A stretch of 64,000 nucleotides of DNA from Stromatinia cepivora (Eukaryota; Ascomycota; Leotiomycetes; Helotiales; Sclerotiniaceae). The position numbers and the translations under genes are program-made. The stretch spans positions 124,001 through 188,000 of the forward strand of contig RCTD01000041.1 of assembly GCA_014898415.1 (NCBI GenBank), in the 5' to 3' direction. The notes beneath the pieces are model-generated. The model had not been told where the DNA came from and did not search any database. It was given only the letters and a program-made list of their open reading frames with translations. Below are positions 37,370-49,402 of the stretch, in pieces; within the stretch, counting starts at the first letter, position 1; every line of letters starts with the position of its first letter.

Positions 37370-39920
37370 AAAAATAACTAATTATCAAATCTTTCTTTCC
37401 CCTTTCAATTCTTTTGAATTTGATACTAATAAATTATTTAATGATTTTCGAAACTCTAAGGATTTCAAAGCCAAATTAGCTTTTCAAGAAATTAATAAAA
37501 TATCATTTCTTTTTTATTATTCAATATTTCAATTTATTCTTTGTAATATCTATCAAATTTATATTCAAAATTTTAAAAATCATTTGTAAAATAAATATCT
37601 TTTCGATTTAACCTTTATTTATAAAAAAAAAATAATTCAAAAAGCTTATAATATATATAATTCTTTAAGTATTGAATCAATTGATCAAAATCTTCATTTA
37701 ATTCATTTATTCAAAACTAAATTCTCTTTAATTCTTTTCCTTGAATTATTTATCAAATCTTTATTTCAATATTCTCTTTACAATATAATAAAATCTAATT
37801 TAAAAAATTTTAAAAAATATATCAATTCTAATCATAAAAATCTTTTTTTGGATTTGTATCTCAATCTTATTCAAAATATTTCGGGATAAGAATTATTATT
37901 AAATCATTTCTTTTTTAAAGTTCGAATAAAGGAAAAACATTATTTTAATAAAAATTCTAATTTGATTCAAAATAATATTATTAAAATAAATAATGATTTA
38001 TCATTATCTTCTTCTTTCAATTTGAATTTAATTAAAAAGAATTAAAAGAATAATTTTAATTTTAAATTGAAGAATATCGAAAAAAAGATTGATTTTATTA
38101 AAATTGATAAAGAAAATCTTATTCCATTTCAAAAACATATTAAATATATCGAATATATTCAAAAATTTGATATTAAAGATTTGAAATTGTATTCTCATTT
38201 TTATATTGTTTTCCTAAATCATATAATCCAATTTGTTTTTAAAATAATTCTTTTTAATTTAGAAATCTTATTATATTTGAATTTAGAAAAAGTAATGTTT
38301 TTGAATAAATCTTATTTAAATATTCTGAATAGTTTTAAAAAAGATAAAATCAAAAAAAAAGATTTCAAATCCCTTTATAATTTCAATAATTATAATAAAT
38401 ATTTTGCTTTTTTTAAAACCTTTTTTAATTTCATTTTATATATCTTTCATTTTCATTTTACAAAATTCTATTTTGATTTTAAAGATTTAAAAACTAAAAT
38501 AAAGGATTTATTTAAAAAAATTATTTTTTTTAATGAAATTTTAGATTCTAAAAAGACTTTAGAATTTATTATCAAAAATAACAAAAAGTTCTTTATTAAA
38601 AAAGCAAATAAAATTAAATTTAATAATTTGAAATCAAATCAAAAAGATAATGATTTAATTACTTTTGAAAATTCAAGTGATTCTAAGGAATCTAATTCAA
38701 ATAATTTAAATGATTTAAATGAATTAAACGAATTAAATAATTTTGATAATTCGAATGATTTAAATAGATCATTTAATTCATCTAATTTATTTAAATCATT
38801 TAAATCATCTGAATTAGATTCATTAGGATTGAATTCTAATTCTATTATTGAAAATTTTATTGAAATTAATAATTCAAATAATAAATCATTGATTGAAATA
38901 AAAGATTTAATTTTGGATATTATAATTATTTGTTTTAAACAGAAAATTGATTTAAATATCTTTGATAATTCTATTAATTATTTCTTCATTTATTAATCTA
39001 TTCGAAATAATAATTTTATTAAAGATACTTTTCAATTATTCTAATATTATTCCCAATTTATTTATTATAATCAATTATATATTATTGAATATTCTATTCG
39101 ATAATTGATTCTTCTTTTTTTTTATAATCTGAATTCGATTTTAGTTCGATTTATATTTAATTATTTTCAGAATTATAACCAAAATGCTTTAATCGAAATT
39201 CTTTTATATTGTAATTATATTTTTAAAATAAATAAAGAATTATTTAATGAAAGTTCTATTATTATTAATTCTAATTATATAAATATACTTTGTTATAAAG
39301 ATATTATTATTAATATAAATAATTTAAAGAAGTTATTTAAATCGATTTTAGATTTTATTTATTCTTTCTTTAATAAATCAATTTTATTGAATATTGATTT
39401 AGAAGAATTTTTATATATTAAATTAAAAGATTTTAATAAATTCAAAAATTGTAAAGATAAAACTTCTTTTAAATCCTTTAAAGATTTTTATTCAAATGTT
39501 AAATCAAATAATGAATTTTTAATCAATAAAGTAATTAAAATTGAAAGATTATGAAATCAATTTTTTATAATTTCGAATAATAATTTGAAATTGAATAAAT
39601 CGAATTATAAGGATTATTTGAAGAATATTTTAAAATTCAAAAAGATACTTTTATTATTAATTTATTTAATTAATGATTTATTTTTAAGAGGTATTGAATT
39701 ATATATATTAAGATATCAAAATTTGAATAAAGATTAGAGAAAATTATTTTTAGATATTGATAATTCTTTATTTATTATTAATATTTTTATTGATAAATCA
39801 AGATCTTATATAAAATTCTATATTTTTAAATTTAAATATCTTTTTATATCAATTTTTAATATTCTATTAAAATATATTATTTGTATTGATCCTTTTATAA
39901 AAACTTTAAATATCATTAAT
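37370..39920 (+). pseudogene. RIP-degraded gene, TLH-helicase-type recombinase-like region
   Basis: One strand reads as protein for about 850 codons, with only a few stops explainable by RIP. The longest open parts are 38067-38996 (309 codons) and 39105-39554 (149 codons). The order of blocks resembles the region preceding the helicase in fungal telomere-linked (RecQ/OrsD-type C2H2) proteins: an acidic Ser/Asn-rich linker (about 38640-38880); then ALIEILLYCNYIFKINKE ... ILCYKDIIININNLKKL; and, near 39680-39920, FLRGIELYILRYQNLN, FIDKSRSYIKFY and CIDPFIKTL. This matches my memory of the RGxELL...DKS...RPF signature of that family. It is cut at 39921 by Copia A, so any helicase part lies outside the window. 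The composition (Asn, Lys, Ile, Phe) is a mutation effect, not a real AT-rich gene. Confidence 0.55.
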
Positions 39921-40086
39921 TGTTAACTTTTGGTGCAGGAAGTAGTAGTATTGTTGACTATATAGGTTGAATTAAGGATCTATTATTCTAGTAGGAGTAG
40001 AATTGAGATTATTCCCAAATATGATCTGTATATCAATGTAATCATATAATTTCAATTCTAATTTTATAATGGTTTTATTTTCAATA
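39921..40086 (-). repeat. Copia A 3' LTR
   Basis: 166 bp. The outer end TGTTAACTTTTGGTGCAGGA is unmutated; the inner end TTTTCAATA is a mutated TTTCCAACA. Confidence 0.9.
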
Positions 40087-41741
40087 CTCCTTTATTGAGG
40101 ATATCCTATTCGATTCTCTTAGACTATTAATCCTAACATTTTCTTGAACCTTTCGAAAACAATTTTTGCATAAGATTTCGTTATTCCATTGATAATTATA
40201 TTATATATATTAATATAATTAATAACGATTTTCTTCTTTTTTATTAAATCTCTAATAAAATAATAATTAATATTTATATATTTGAATTGTTTATATAAAC
40301 ATAAATTCTTAGTTAAAGTTAAAATACTTTGATTGTTATTAAATATTTAAACTATATTTCTGTTCTTTTCAATATAATTTGATTTGAATAGATCTTTAAA
40401 TACTTGTATAATTCATTTCCCTTGTTTGATAAACATTATTATTGTAATATATTCTGATTCTGTATTAGAGGTAATCATAGATATTTGTTTCTTGTTAGTT
40501 TATAATATAGAGTTTTTATAGAATATTACAATTCCTTTTGAAACATTTTTCTGGTTATGTTTATTATTAATCCAATCTATATCTGTATATACTTTTATTA
40601 TATTATTAGATATATTATATTCTTTATAAATATCAGATTATATTCTTTTTAATCCGAATTATAACTTTTATTTGATTATTGATTATAGATATTATATTAG
40701 ATTCTTCAAAACTATAATATAATGTTTTGCTGATTTTATTATAAATTATAAAAATCTTTTAATTGAGAATATTATATCTGATCGAATATATATTATTAAA
40801 TAGATTATACTTTTTATTCGTTATTGATATTTGTTTATATTTATTAATTCATCGTTGTTGATTGTTAATTAAAGATAAGTATAATCCATTATTAGTAGTT
40901 TCTTAGTTTGATGTTATTTATATATAATATTATATTTAATTAATATAATATTAAGATATTCTTTTTGATTTATAATTAATATATATATTTTTTTATCGCG
41001 AATAATCTTAACATTTAGAATCTTATTAATCTCCTTTAAATTCTTGATATTAAAACAGATTGATAGTTTTTTATTGAATCAAATGATTTGTAATGATATA
41101 TATAATATAATAATAATATTGTTGATATATATCAATAATATTATATTATAATCTTTGGATATATATAAATATAGATCTATCAAACTTTATATAAAGTTTA
41201 TATTTAAAAGTTCTTTTTTTAATAGTAAACTTTAATTCCTTTTAGTTTGTTTCAAATTATATAAACTTTGTAAGATTTATAATATATATTCCTTTTCGAT
41301 TTTGATATTTTGGGGTAATTCGAAATAAATCTTTTTCTTCAAATATAATTCAGTAAAGGTGTTTTTGATATCGAAATATAAGTATTCCAAATTTTCTTTT
41401 GTAATAATAACTAAAAATAATCTGAATATATTAAGTTTTATTATTAATATAAATATTTCATTATAATTTTTTTTTAATATTTAATTGAATTTTTGAATCA
41501 TTAATTTTGTTTTGAATTATTCTATTTTGTTATCCTTTATTTTAATTATAAATATCTATTTCATTGAAATTAAATTGTTTCTTTTAAAAAGTATATATTC
41601 TTTTCAAATATTATTTTGAATCAAAAATATAATTTCCTTTTGAATAACTTCCTTTCATTTTTCAGAGTATTTTCAATTCGATATTATTTCCTTATAAGTT
41701 CTTAATATTTTGATTTTTAGAATTTCTTTAATTGGATATAC
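40087..41741 (-). pseudogene. pol: Copia A RT C-terminus and RNase H, RIP-degraded
   Basis: On the minus strand the region ends with the Copia RNase H tail GITKSYAKIVFERFKKMLGL, preceded by DIKYHFIRDLIKK, both standard end motifs. The RT catalytic box near 41115-41131 reads YINN, where copy B keeps YIDD, the expected G-to-A result. The piece starts at the RT N-terminal region and stops exactly where Copia B inserted. Many stops. Confidence 0.85.
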
Positions 41742-41906
41742 TGTTAACTTTTGGTGCAGGAAATAGTAGTATTATTGACTATATAGGTTGAACTAAGGAT
41801 CGATAATTCTAGTAGAAGTAGAATTGAAATTATCCCCAAATATAATCTATACACCATTATAATCTCATAATTTCAATTCTAATTTTATAATAACCTTATT
41901 TCCAAC
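41742..41906 (-). repeat. Copia B 3' LTR
   Basis: 165 bp. The outer end TGTTAACTTTTGGTGCAGGA is unmutated. Its sequence matches the LTRs at 39921, 47059 and 50843. Confidence 0.92.
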
Positions 41907-41919
41907 ACTCCCCTATTAA

Positions 41920-44900
41920 GAATATTCTATTCAATCTTTTTAGATTATTAATCCTAACATTTTCTTGAACCTTTCGAAAGCAATCTTTATATAAAACTTT
42001 ATCATTCCATCGACAATTATATCGTATATATTGATATAATTAGTAACGATTTTTTTTTTTCTATTAAATCTCTAATAAAATAATAATTAATATTTATATA
42101 TTTAAATTGTTTATATAAATATAGATTCTTAATTAAAACTAAAACGCCTTAATTATCATTAAACATTTAAACCATATCTCTATTCTTTTCAATATAACTT
42201 GATCTAAATAAATCTTTGAATATTTATACAATCTATCTTCTTTGTTTAATGAATATTACCATTACAATATATTCTGATTTTATATTAAAGATAATTATAA
42301 ACATTTGTTTTTTGTTAATCTATAATATAAAGCTTCTGTAGAATATCACAACTCCCTCTGAAACATTTTTCCGATCATATTTGTCATTAATCCAATCTAT
42401 ATCTATATATACCTTTATTGTATTATTAAATATATTACATTTTTTACAAATATCAGATTATACTCCTTTTGACCTAAACTATAGCTTCTGTTTGATTATT
42501 GATTGTAGATATCATATTAGATTCTTTAAAGCTATAATATAATGTTTTATTGGTTTTGCTATAAATTATGAAAATCTTTTAATTGAGAATATTATATCTG
42601 ATCGAATATATACTATTAAATAAATTATACTTCCTATTTGTTATTGATATTTATTCACATCTACCAATTCATTATCATCGATTATTAATTGAAGATAAAT
42701 ATAATCCATTATTAACAATTTCTTGATTTGATATTATTTATATATAATATTATATTTAGTTAATATAACATTGAAATATTCTTTTTGATTTATAATTAAT
42801 ATATATACTTTTTTATTACAAATGATTTTAACATTTAGAATCTTATTAATCTTTTCTAAATTCTTGATATTAAAACAAACCAATAACTTTTTATCGAATC
42901 AAATGATTTATAATAATATACATAATACAATAACAATATCGTCGATATATACTAATAATATTATATTATAATCTTTAAATATATACAAATATAAATCTAC
43001 CAAACTTTATACAAAACCTATACCTAAAAGTTCTTTTTTCAATAATAAACTCCAATCCCTTCCAATTTGCTTCAAATTATATAAACTTTGTAAAACTTAT
43101 AATATATATCCCTTTTTGACTTTGATACTTTGAAATAATTCGAAATAAATCTCTTCCTTCAAATACAATTCAATAAAAGTATTTTTGATATCGAAATATA
43201 AATATTCCAAATTTTCCTTTACAACAATAACTAAAAATAATCTAAATATATCTAACTTCATTATTGATACAAATATTTCGTTATAATCCTTTCCTAATAT
43301 CTAATTGAACCCTTAAACTATTAATCTTATCTTGAATCATTCTACTTTGTTATTCTTGATCTTAATTATAAATACTTATTTCATCGAAATTAGATTACTT
43401 CCTTTAAAAAATATATATTTTTCCCAAATACCATTTTGAATCAAAGATATAATTTCCTCTTGAATGACTTCCTTCCATTTTTCAGAATATTCTCGATCTG
43501 ATATTATTTTTTTATAAGTTCTTAGTATTTTGATTCCCAGAACTTCTCCAGCCGGATATACTATATTTTCTATATTATCTATATCTATAAATGAAATCAT
43601 AAAATCTGAAACAATCTTATCTTTAATATAAGGATCTATTTTATAAATAATTAAAATTATAATTATAATATATTCTATATTTTCTTAAGTTTTGACCTAT
43701 ATAGATATTATAATCAACATCCTTATAATCTTACTTTCCTATTTTTCTTCAGAATCTTATTTTATATCTCTTTTCCGTTTTTATATTAAATATCTTAGAA
43801 ATTCATCTTCAAGATCCATTTCATCCTTTTACTCAATCTCAAATGATTATAAATTTACTTCGCTTTTTAATTCTATTGAAATAAATTTATCAACAAAATT
43901 TAAAACAATCTTAAATTTTGTTTCTAATACAGATTCAAAATTTGCAGAAATTGATTTTTGGATTGGACCCTTTAAAATAATAGATTCGATATCTGAAATA
44001 TCCTTAAAAAAAGATTCTTGATTTATCTTCTAGATATTACCATCTTTATCTTTATTATATATTAATATTGATATATCTAATTTATTTGATTTCAATTCGA
44101 TAATTAGAGTATTTGATATAATCACTAAATTCAATATAATATCTACTAAAGAGAATATTTAAAACAAAAGTGATACAGGTATTGCATTTGATATTGAAAA
44201 TAAAGGAAATGCCTTATTTACTACTAATCTATCACAAGATTTTCGATCTGGCTTTATATTCTTTATTCTTTATGGACCTGATTCACAATTTCTTAATTTA
44301 AGATCCAAATCTCTTCTTCGATGAGATTCATTTATAATTACTCTATTTAATCGAAATATATAATCTAATTCTAAAGAATACATTTTGATATATTTATTTA
44401 TAATTTTTGAATATCCTAAGAATATATCGATTCTCGAAATATTCCACAACTTATCATATCTTTATCCTTTCGGAATAATCTTGGGATTAATATAAATATA
44501 ATATTTGTTTTTTCAAATTTTATATATCTTTATATTTGATATTATATTTATAAAAGTTTCTATAAAGGATTGATTTATTCTATTTATATCAGGATTAATA
44601 TTAATATGATTTTTAATATAAATATTATATTTTATAATTTCGTTCCAAAATTCTAATAATAATCTAATTTCTTTTAGTATTATTTTTATATTTACTTTTA
44701 CAATCCTTATATTCTATTCTGTAGATTTGTTTTGATATGAAAAGGTAATTATTATAATTTCGGATTATATATTTGATAATTATTTATAAATAACTTGTAA
44801 GAATTTCAATATGTTATTAATCCTGATTATAATAATTTTTTCTTTAATAATTAAATCCATTTCCTTTTTCCAAGTTTTTAATATTTGAATTGTATTATCT

Positions 44901-45600
44901 TTTTATTTAAATAGTATAATCCAATTTATTTTTATATAATTATCAATAATCAATATAAAATAACAATTCCCTCAAATCGATTTTGGAAATAATTCTATAA
45001 TATCAAAATATATAAATTCGAGTTTTTTTAATTTATATAAATTCAATTACTTTGGAATATAATTGATCATTTTGATAAGTATATATACTTTGTAGATATT
45101 TAATTTAGTTGAGATCTTTATTGATTTGATTATATTAAATATCTTGTATAGATTCTTGATTTTATCTAAACCTAAATAATTAAATTTTCGATATTATAAC
45201 AGATATTTCTCTTTCTTTTTAAATATTAATTCATTATCGATATCTTTAATATTATCGATTATTTCTGAAAAAAAGCCTTTTTCTTGATTATTTTGATATA
45301 TATTAAAACAAAAAACTATATCCTTATATTTTTTAGTTATATATAAAATCATATATATTCTATTTTATATTCTAATATAGATGATTTTCTTATTATCCTT
45401 TTTGAAATATATATAATAAGAATTGAATTCCTTTTACAATCTTATTTCACAGATCCTTTTTTCTAACAATAAGTTTACTTTTAGTTTTAATATATATAAT
45501 ATATTTGAAAATAGTATCTTAAAATTATTTTTATATATTATATCTATTAAATCCTAATAGCAATAATACATCATTCCTCTATCAACCTTTATCCTTCGTT
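41920..45600 (-). pseudogene. pol: Copia B pol (IN-RT-RH), RIP-degraded
   Basis: Integrase at about 45215-44400: pre-integrase EKYLLQYRKFNYLGLDKI, core start EFIYFDIIELFP, then YFILIIDNYIKINWI. RT begins at 43376-43600, open for 74 codons, with KWKEVIQEEIISLIQNGIW, the usual Copia RT opening. Its catalytic box YIDDIVIV is still intact at about 42932-42955. RNase H ends near 41930. Stops throughout. Open plus-strand frames at 43692-44021, and at 47360-47689 in copy A, are antisense shadows. Confidence 0.88.
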
Positions 45601-47058
45601 TAATAATAAATTCTATTAATCCGAATAATAAAGATTAATCAAATATATATAAAAAAATATTTATATCGATATACCATTTACTAGGAAAAGCCTTACTAAT
45701 AGTTTCCTTTATCAAATTACAATCTTCCTTTATTATATCCTTAATATCAGAATTTGATTTAAAAATATTGTTAATAGAATATATTTAATCTTTTTTATTA
45801 AAATAAACCTTCTTTAAATTCAATAATCCTCTTCTTTTTTAATAACAAAAATAACTACAAAAGAGTTTACTAGTTTACATTAAATACAGATAATCTTATA
45901 TATAATAATTTTCCCTTTGATATAGATCATAAATATTATTTAGGATCTCGAAATCTGATTTTTGATATCAAAAAGTATACCTAAATCCTTTTACAATTTG
46001 TATTAATTCTGATCCATTCTTAAAACAAAGTTTCTTAATCTATAAATACTTGATTTTATTGTTAATATTAAAACTGATTTGGATATCCAATATATCCATT
46101 ATTTCTTAATAATCGATTGAAAAACTATATATTAAAACCAAAAACAAAATAGTATCTTAATATACTAATCAATAACTTTTATCTACAACTCCTAATTTCC
46201 TTTTATATTTTTTCAATTTATCCCAAACTTCGATAATGATTATATCGAAATAGATATTGAATTGGAATTTGAAATTCTGAATCATCATTATATATATATT
46301 AATTATAATTACATTGATTCTAATATATTTTGATTTAAAGTATCTCCAAAATATATATACTATTGAATATTCGTTAATAAAGACTTTATCATCATTATTG
46401 AATATTATACAAATATATAATAATATATTCGCTTCGTTCTTTAAATATTCCAATTTCAACTCGATATTATAATATATACGATTATTGATCTTATAAACAA
46501 ATACTATATTGAATTCTACAATCTATATATATTCGTTTAATATTTGATTAATTATATAAAACCATCCTTTCCCTTTCAATTATATCTTCGTTTATCTGAA
46601 CCATTGCTTATAGTTATTTTGATCGAACTTCGAAGAATTGTTTAATTCTAACATTATAAAAATTTCTTGCTGTTTAATAAATATCGAAGATAATCTTCAG
46701 ATTTTTAAAACGATCTTAAAAAAAAAAAATGTACAGCAAATAGATTCAGAATAATAAAGAAATATAAAAATAAAACAATAAGAAAATTCATAAAATCGTA
46801 TTATAATATATTTTCTTGTAATTATACAAACTTGCTTTTCGCCTCTACTATAATTCTGTATCGACACTATACAGACTACTCTCCACTCTGGCCTATAATG
46901 TTGTAAATTATAAACTGTATTATTATATTTCAATTCTGCTTTGATAACACTATATAAAAACTCTGATTTTCATTCTATTTCACCCTTACTAACTATACTA
47001 ATCCTTTCTCGATTTGCTTTACTTTCTAATCATTACTATACAACCGAATCTTATAATC
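45601..47058 (-). pseudogene. gag: Copia B gag region, RIP-degraded
   Basis: Between the 5' LTR and the integrase. The longest open piece is 46169-46459 (96 codons), with IIIIEVWDKLKKYKRKL, reminiscent of the Copia gag (UBN2-type) end. Further gag pieces and a possible zinc-knuckle remnant (YYCYQ near 45,570) follow. Broken by many stops. Confidence 0.65.
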
Positions 47059-47224
47059 TATTAACTTTTAATACAAAAAGTAATAGTATTATTGATTATA
47101 TAAATTAAACTAAAGATCGATAATTCTAATAGGAATAGAATTGAAGTTATCCCCAAATATGATCTGTGCACCATTATGGTCTCGTGACCTCAATTCTAAT
47201 CCTATGATGGCCTCATTTCCAACA
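47059..47224 (-). repeat. Copia B 5' LTR
   Basis: 166 bp. The inner end TATTAACTTTTAATAC is mutated. The outer half (TGACCTCAATTCTAATCC ... CATTTCCAACA) is unmutated. Confidence 0.92.
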
Positions 47225-47229
47225 TATAC

Positions 47230-47744
47230 TATATTTTCTATATTATCTATATTTATTAATAAAATTATAAAATCTAAAACAATCTTATTTTTAATATAAA
47301 GATTTATTTTGTAAATAATTAAGATTATAATTATAATATATTCTATACTTTCTTGAATTTTGGTTTATATAAATATCGTAATCAATATTTTTATAATTTT
47401 GTTTTTTTATTCTTTTTCAGAATTTTATTCTATATCTCTTTTCCGTTTTTGTATTAAATATCTTGAAAGTTCGTTTTCAAAATCTATTATATCCTTTTAT
47501 TCGATTTTAGATAATTATAGATTTATTTCGTTTTCTGATTTTATTGAAATAGATTTATTAACAAAATTTAAAATAATCTTAAATTTTGTTTTCAATATAG
47601 ATTCAGGATTTGTAAAAATTGATTTTTGGATTAGAATCTTTGGAATGATAGATTCGATATCTGAAATATCCTTGAAAAAAGATTCTTGATTTGTTTTTTG
47701 GATATTATTATTTTTATTTTTATTGTATATTGATATTGATATAT
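47230..47744 (-). pseudogene. Copia A pol linker (IN-RT), RIP-degraded
   Basis: Continues Copia A beyond the B insertion. It matches the Copia B segment 43560-44070 base for base apart from transitions, and stops at GATATAT before 47745. Confidence 0.8.
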
Positions 47745-49109
47745 TATCACGGGATAGTATGATTACAGAGCACTTTCAGGGATCGGGGAATAGATGGTAT
47801 ACATGATTGGTAGAGTAAAAGAATTGAATGATTTGCCCTTGATTATATGAATCAAGAGTTGTATATATAGAACAAATAAGTGATTATTTAATCGATATAC
47901 ATCTTAATTAGATTAGATTTTTGTTTATTAGGATATCAGGATCATTTTATCAATTGATAGATTGATAAGGATTAGTAGATCCTTTATTCCAATTGGAAAA
48001 TATACGCTTTGATCCTTTATAAGATATAAAGGATCATAGGGCTTTTTGTGATACATTCCTTAAATCGAAAGGCGATTTGAAACAAATGGAAAAGTATAGA
48101 AAGTAGTAATTTATATGATTTGTAAATGAATATATGAAACGATTATAAATAGATATCAATAAAAGAATGGTATAATGTATAAATCTGAAATGATTTTGGT
48201 ATTCTTGAAATAAAGAAGAATTTGATTGTATATAAATTGTAAATTTCTTTTGATCTTTGGTTTGCTATTTACAATATTTTTCGAAATCAAGATTTTGAAC
48301 AATAAAAAGAAAGTTTTTTATCGGGAGAATATAAATGAATGATCGATCTTGTAGTATAGCAATTGAGAATATATGTGGTTGTTAGACTATAATATATTGA
48401 TTGCGATAGCAAAGTAAAATGAATGAATTTTTAAAGGTATATGGATTTTCTTTTTGCATTTTCGTTTTTGTCTTAATCAAATTTTTATTGATTATTATTA
48501 TACCTAAGATTTTGGGGTTTAAAAAGGCTAAGCAAGTGAATTTCAATTGTGTTAGGCAAACAATGATTGAGAAGAAAGCTTTAAAAAAGTCGAATACGAA
48601 AAAAGATTCCAGTACTCCTTTAAAGAATTAATAAATCAAATAAAGAGAATTAATGAGTTCAATATAAATAACAAATCAAGATATCGATTTCTAGGAGTAT
48701 AATTTAATTAAATCTATTCCTAGAATGATATATAATTATTTATTTCAAAAACCATTTTCCTTTATCGAAGGAATTATTATTTGTTATAATCAATTACCTG
48801 TTATAGGTTTAAATAGTAATTTGAAGATAAATTTTGTTCTTAAATTTTATTGTATAATTGAAAGGTTTTATTAATCCTGTATTTGTAGTTATCGAAATAA
48901 GGGTTATTCGATAAAGGAAAGAAAAAAGGGAATATTTCTTTATTTGATAATGATAATCTATTCGATTTTTCGATACTGGGTTTTTCGGATAATGAATTAG
49001 ATAAAAAAGAGAAAGAAAAAAGGTTGTTGAAAATTATTGGTTCTTTAATCAAAATAAAAGATAAAGGGAGTTATAAAGAAAAAAATGATCATTTATATAT
49101 TCGATATAT
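47745..49109 (+). other. Insertion X, left part; LTR-like start
   Basis: The boundary with Copia A is sharp. The first bases, TATCACGGGATAGTATGATT, read like an LTR start (a mutated TGTCACGGG), and a TATATATAGAACA promoter-like box lies about 110 bp in. No second copy of this end is in the window, so the family stays open. A 70-codon open frame (48419-48631) has a hydrophobic N-terminus and a Lys-rich tail. The stretch near 48900-49080 is Lys/Asp/Asn-rich coding-like sequence. X is interrupted at 49110 by Gypsy 2 and seems to continue at 60506. Confidence 0.4.
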
Positions 49110-49402
49110 TGTGAGAAAGTTGGGATATCAAGGCCTAATACGTAGCTAGTTCGTAGTCATATGGTCACATAACTCTTTGTAATTAGATATAAGAGAGGGC
49201 TCTGCTTTTTTTTCCTTGAAAAAAATCAATTGTTTTTTCTACTAATCTTTTTATACCCTATTTATATATAATCTAAATTATTATCTAAACCTATTAGTTT
49301 TATTATTTGAAATCTCTACAATATAATCTGATTAGTTCCAATTCCCATTTCCCTTTGTAGTGTATTATCGGGATGTATATATTTCGATCTACCTTTTTCA
49401 TA
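49110..49402 (+). repeat. Gypsy 2 5' LTR
   Basis: 293 bp. The left part is unmutated (GGCCTAATACGTAGCTAGTT) and the right end mutated (ends TTTTTCATA for CTTTCACA). Confidence 0.9.

Larger units (their letters stand above)
41742..47224 (-). mobile_element. Copia element B, full length (5,483 bp), RIP-mutated
   Basis: Complete minus-strand Ty1/copia element inserted in Copia A. Target duplication TATAC is at 41737-41741 and 47225-47229, and joining the flanks restores the A sequence. LTRs are 41742-41906 and 47059-47224. Order from the right: gag, protease region, integrase, RT, RNase H, the Copia order with integrase before RT. A purine tract (AATAGGGGAG on the minus strand) precedes the 3' LTR. 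Confidence 0.92.
39921..47744 (-). mobile_element. Copia element A, incomplete, split by Copia B
   Basis: Minus-strand Ty1/copia element. Visible parts are its 3' LTR (39921-40086), RNase H and RT C-terminal part (40087-41741), and the RT N-terminus/linker region resumed at 47230-47744. Copia B sits between, with target duplication TATAC. Element A is then interrupted at 47745 by other sequence and its 5' half is not seen again in the window. RIP-mutated. Confidence 0.85.

Noticed and set aside
38067..38996. A real AT-rich gene of 309 aa, or a mitochondrial insertion
   Set aside because: The coding signal continues through stops on both sides, and the composition fits C-to-T mutation of a normal nuclear gene; no mitochondrial gene motif is present.
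43692..44021. 109-aa plus-strand frame, with a relative at 47360-47689
   Set aside because: Similarity between the two comes from both lying antisense to the Copia IN-RT linker in copies B and A; they are shadow frames.
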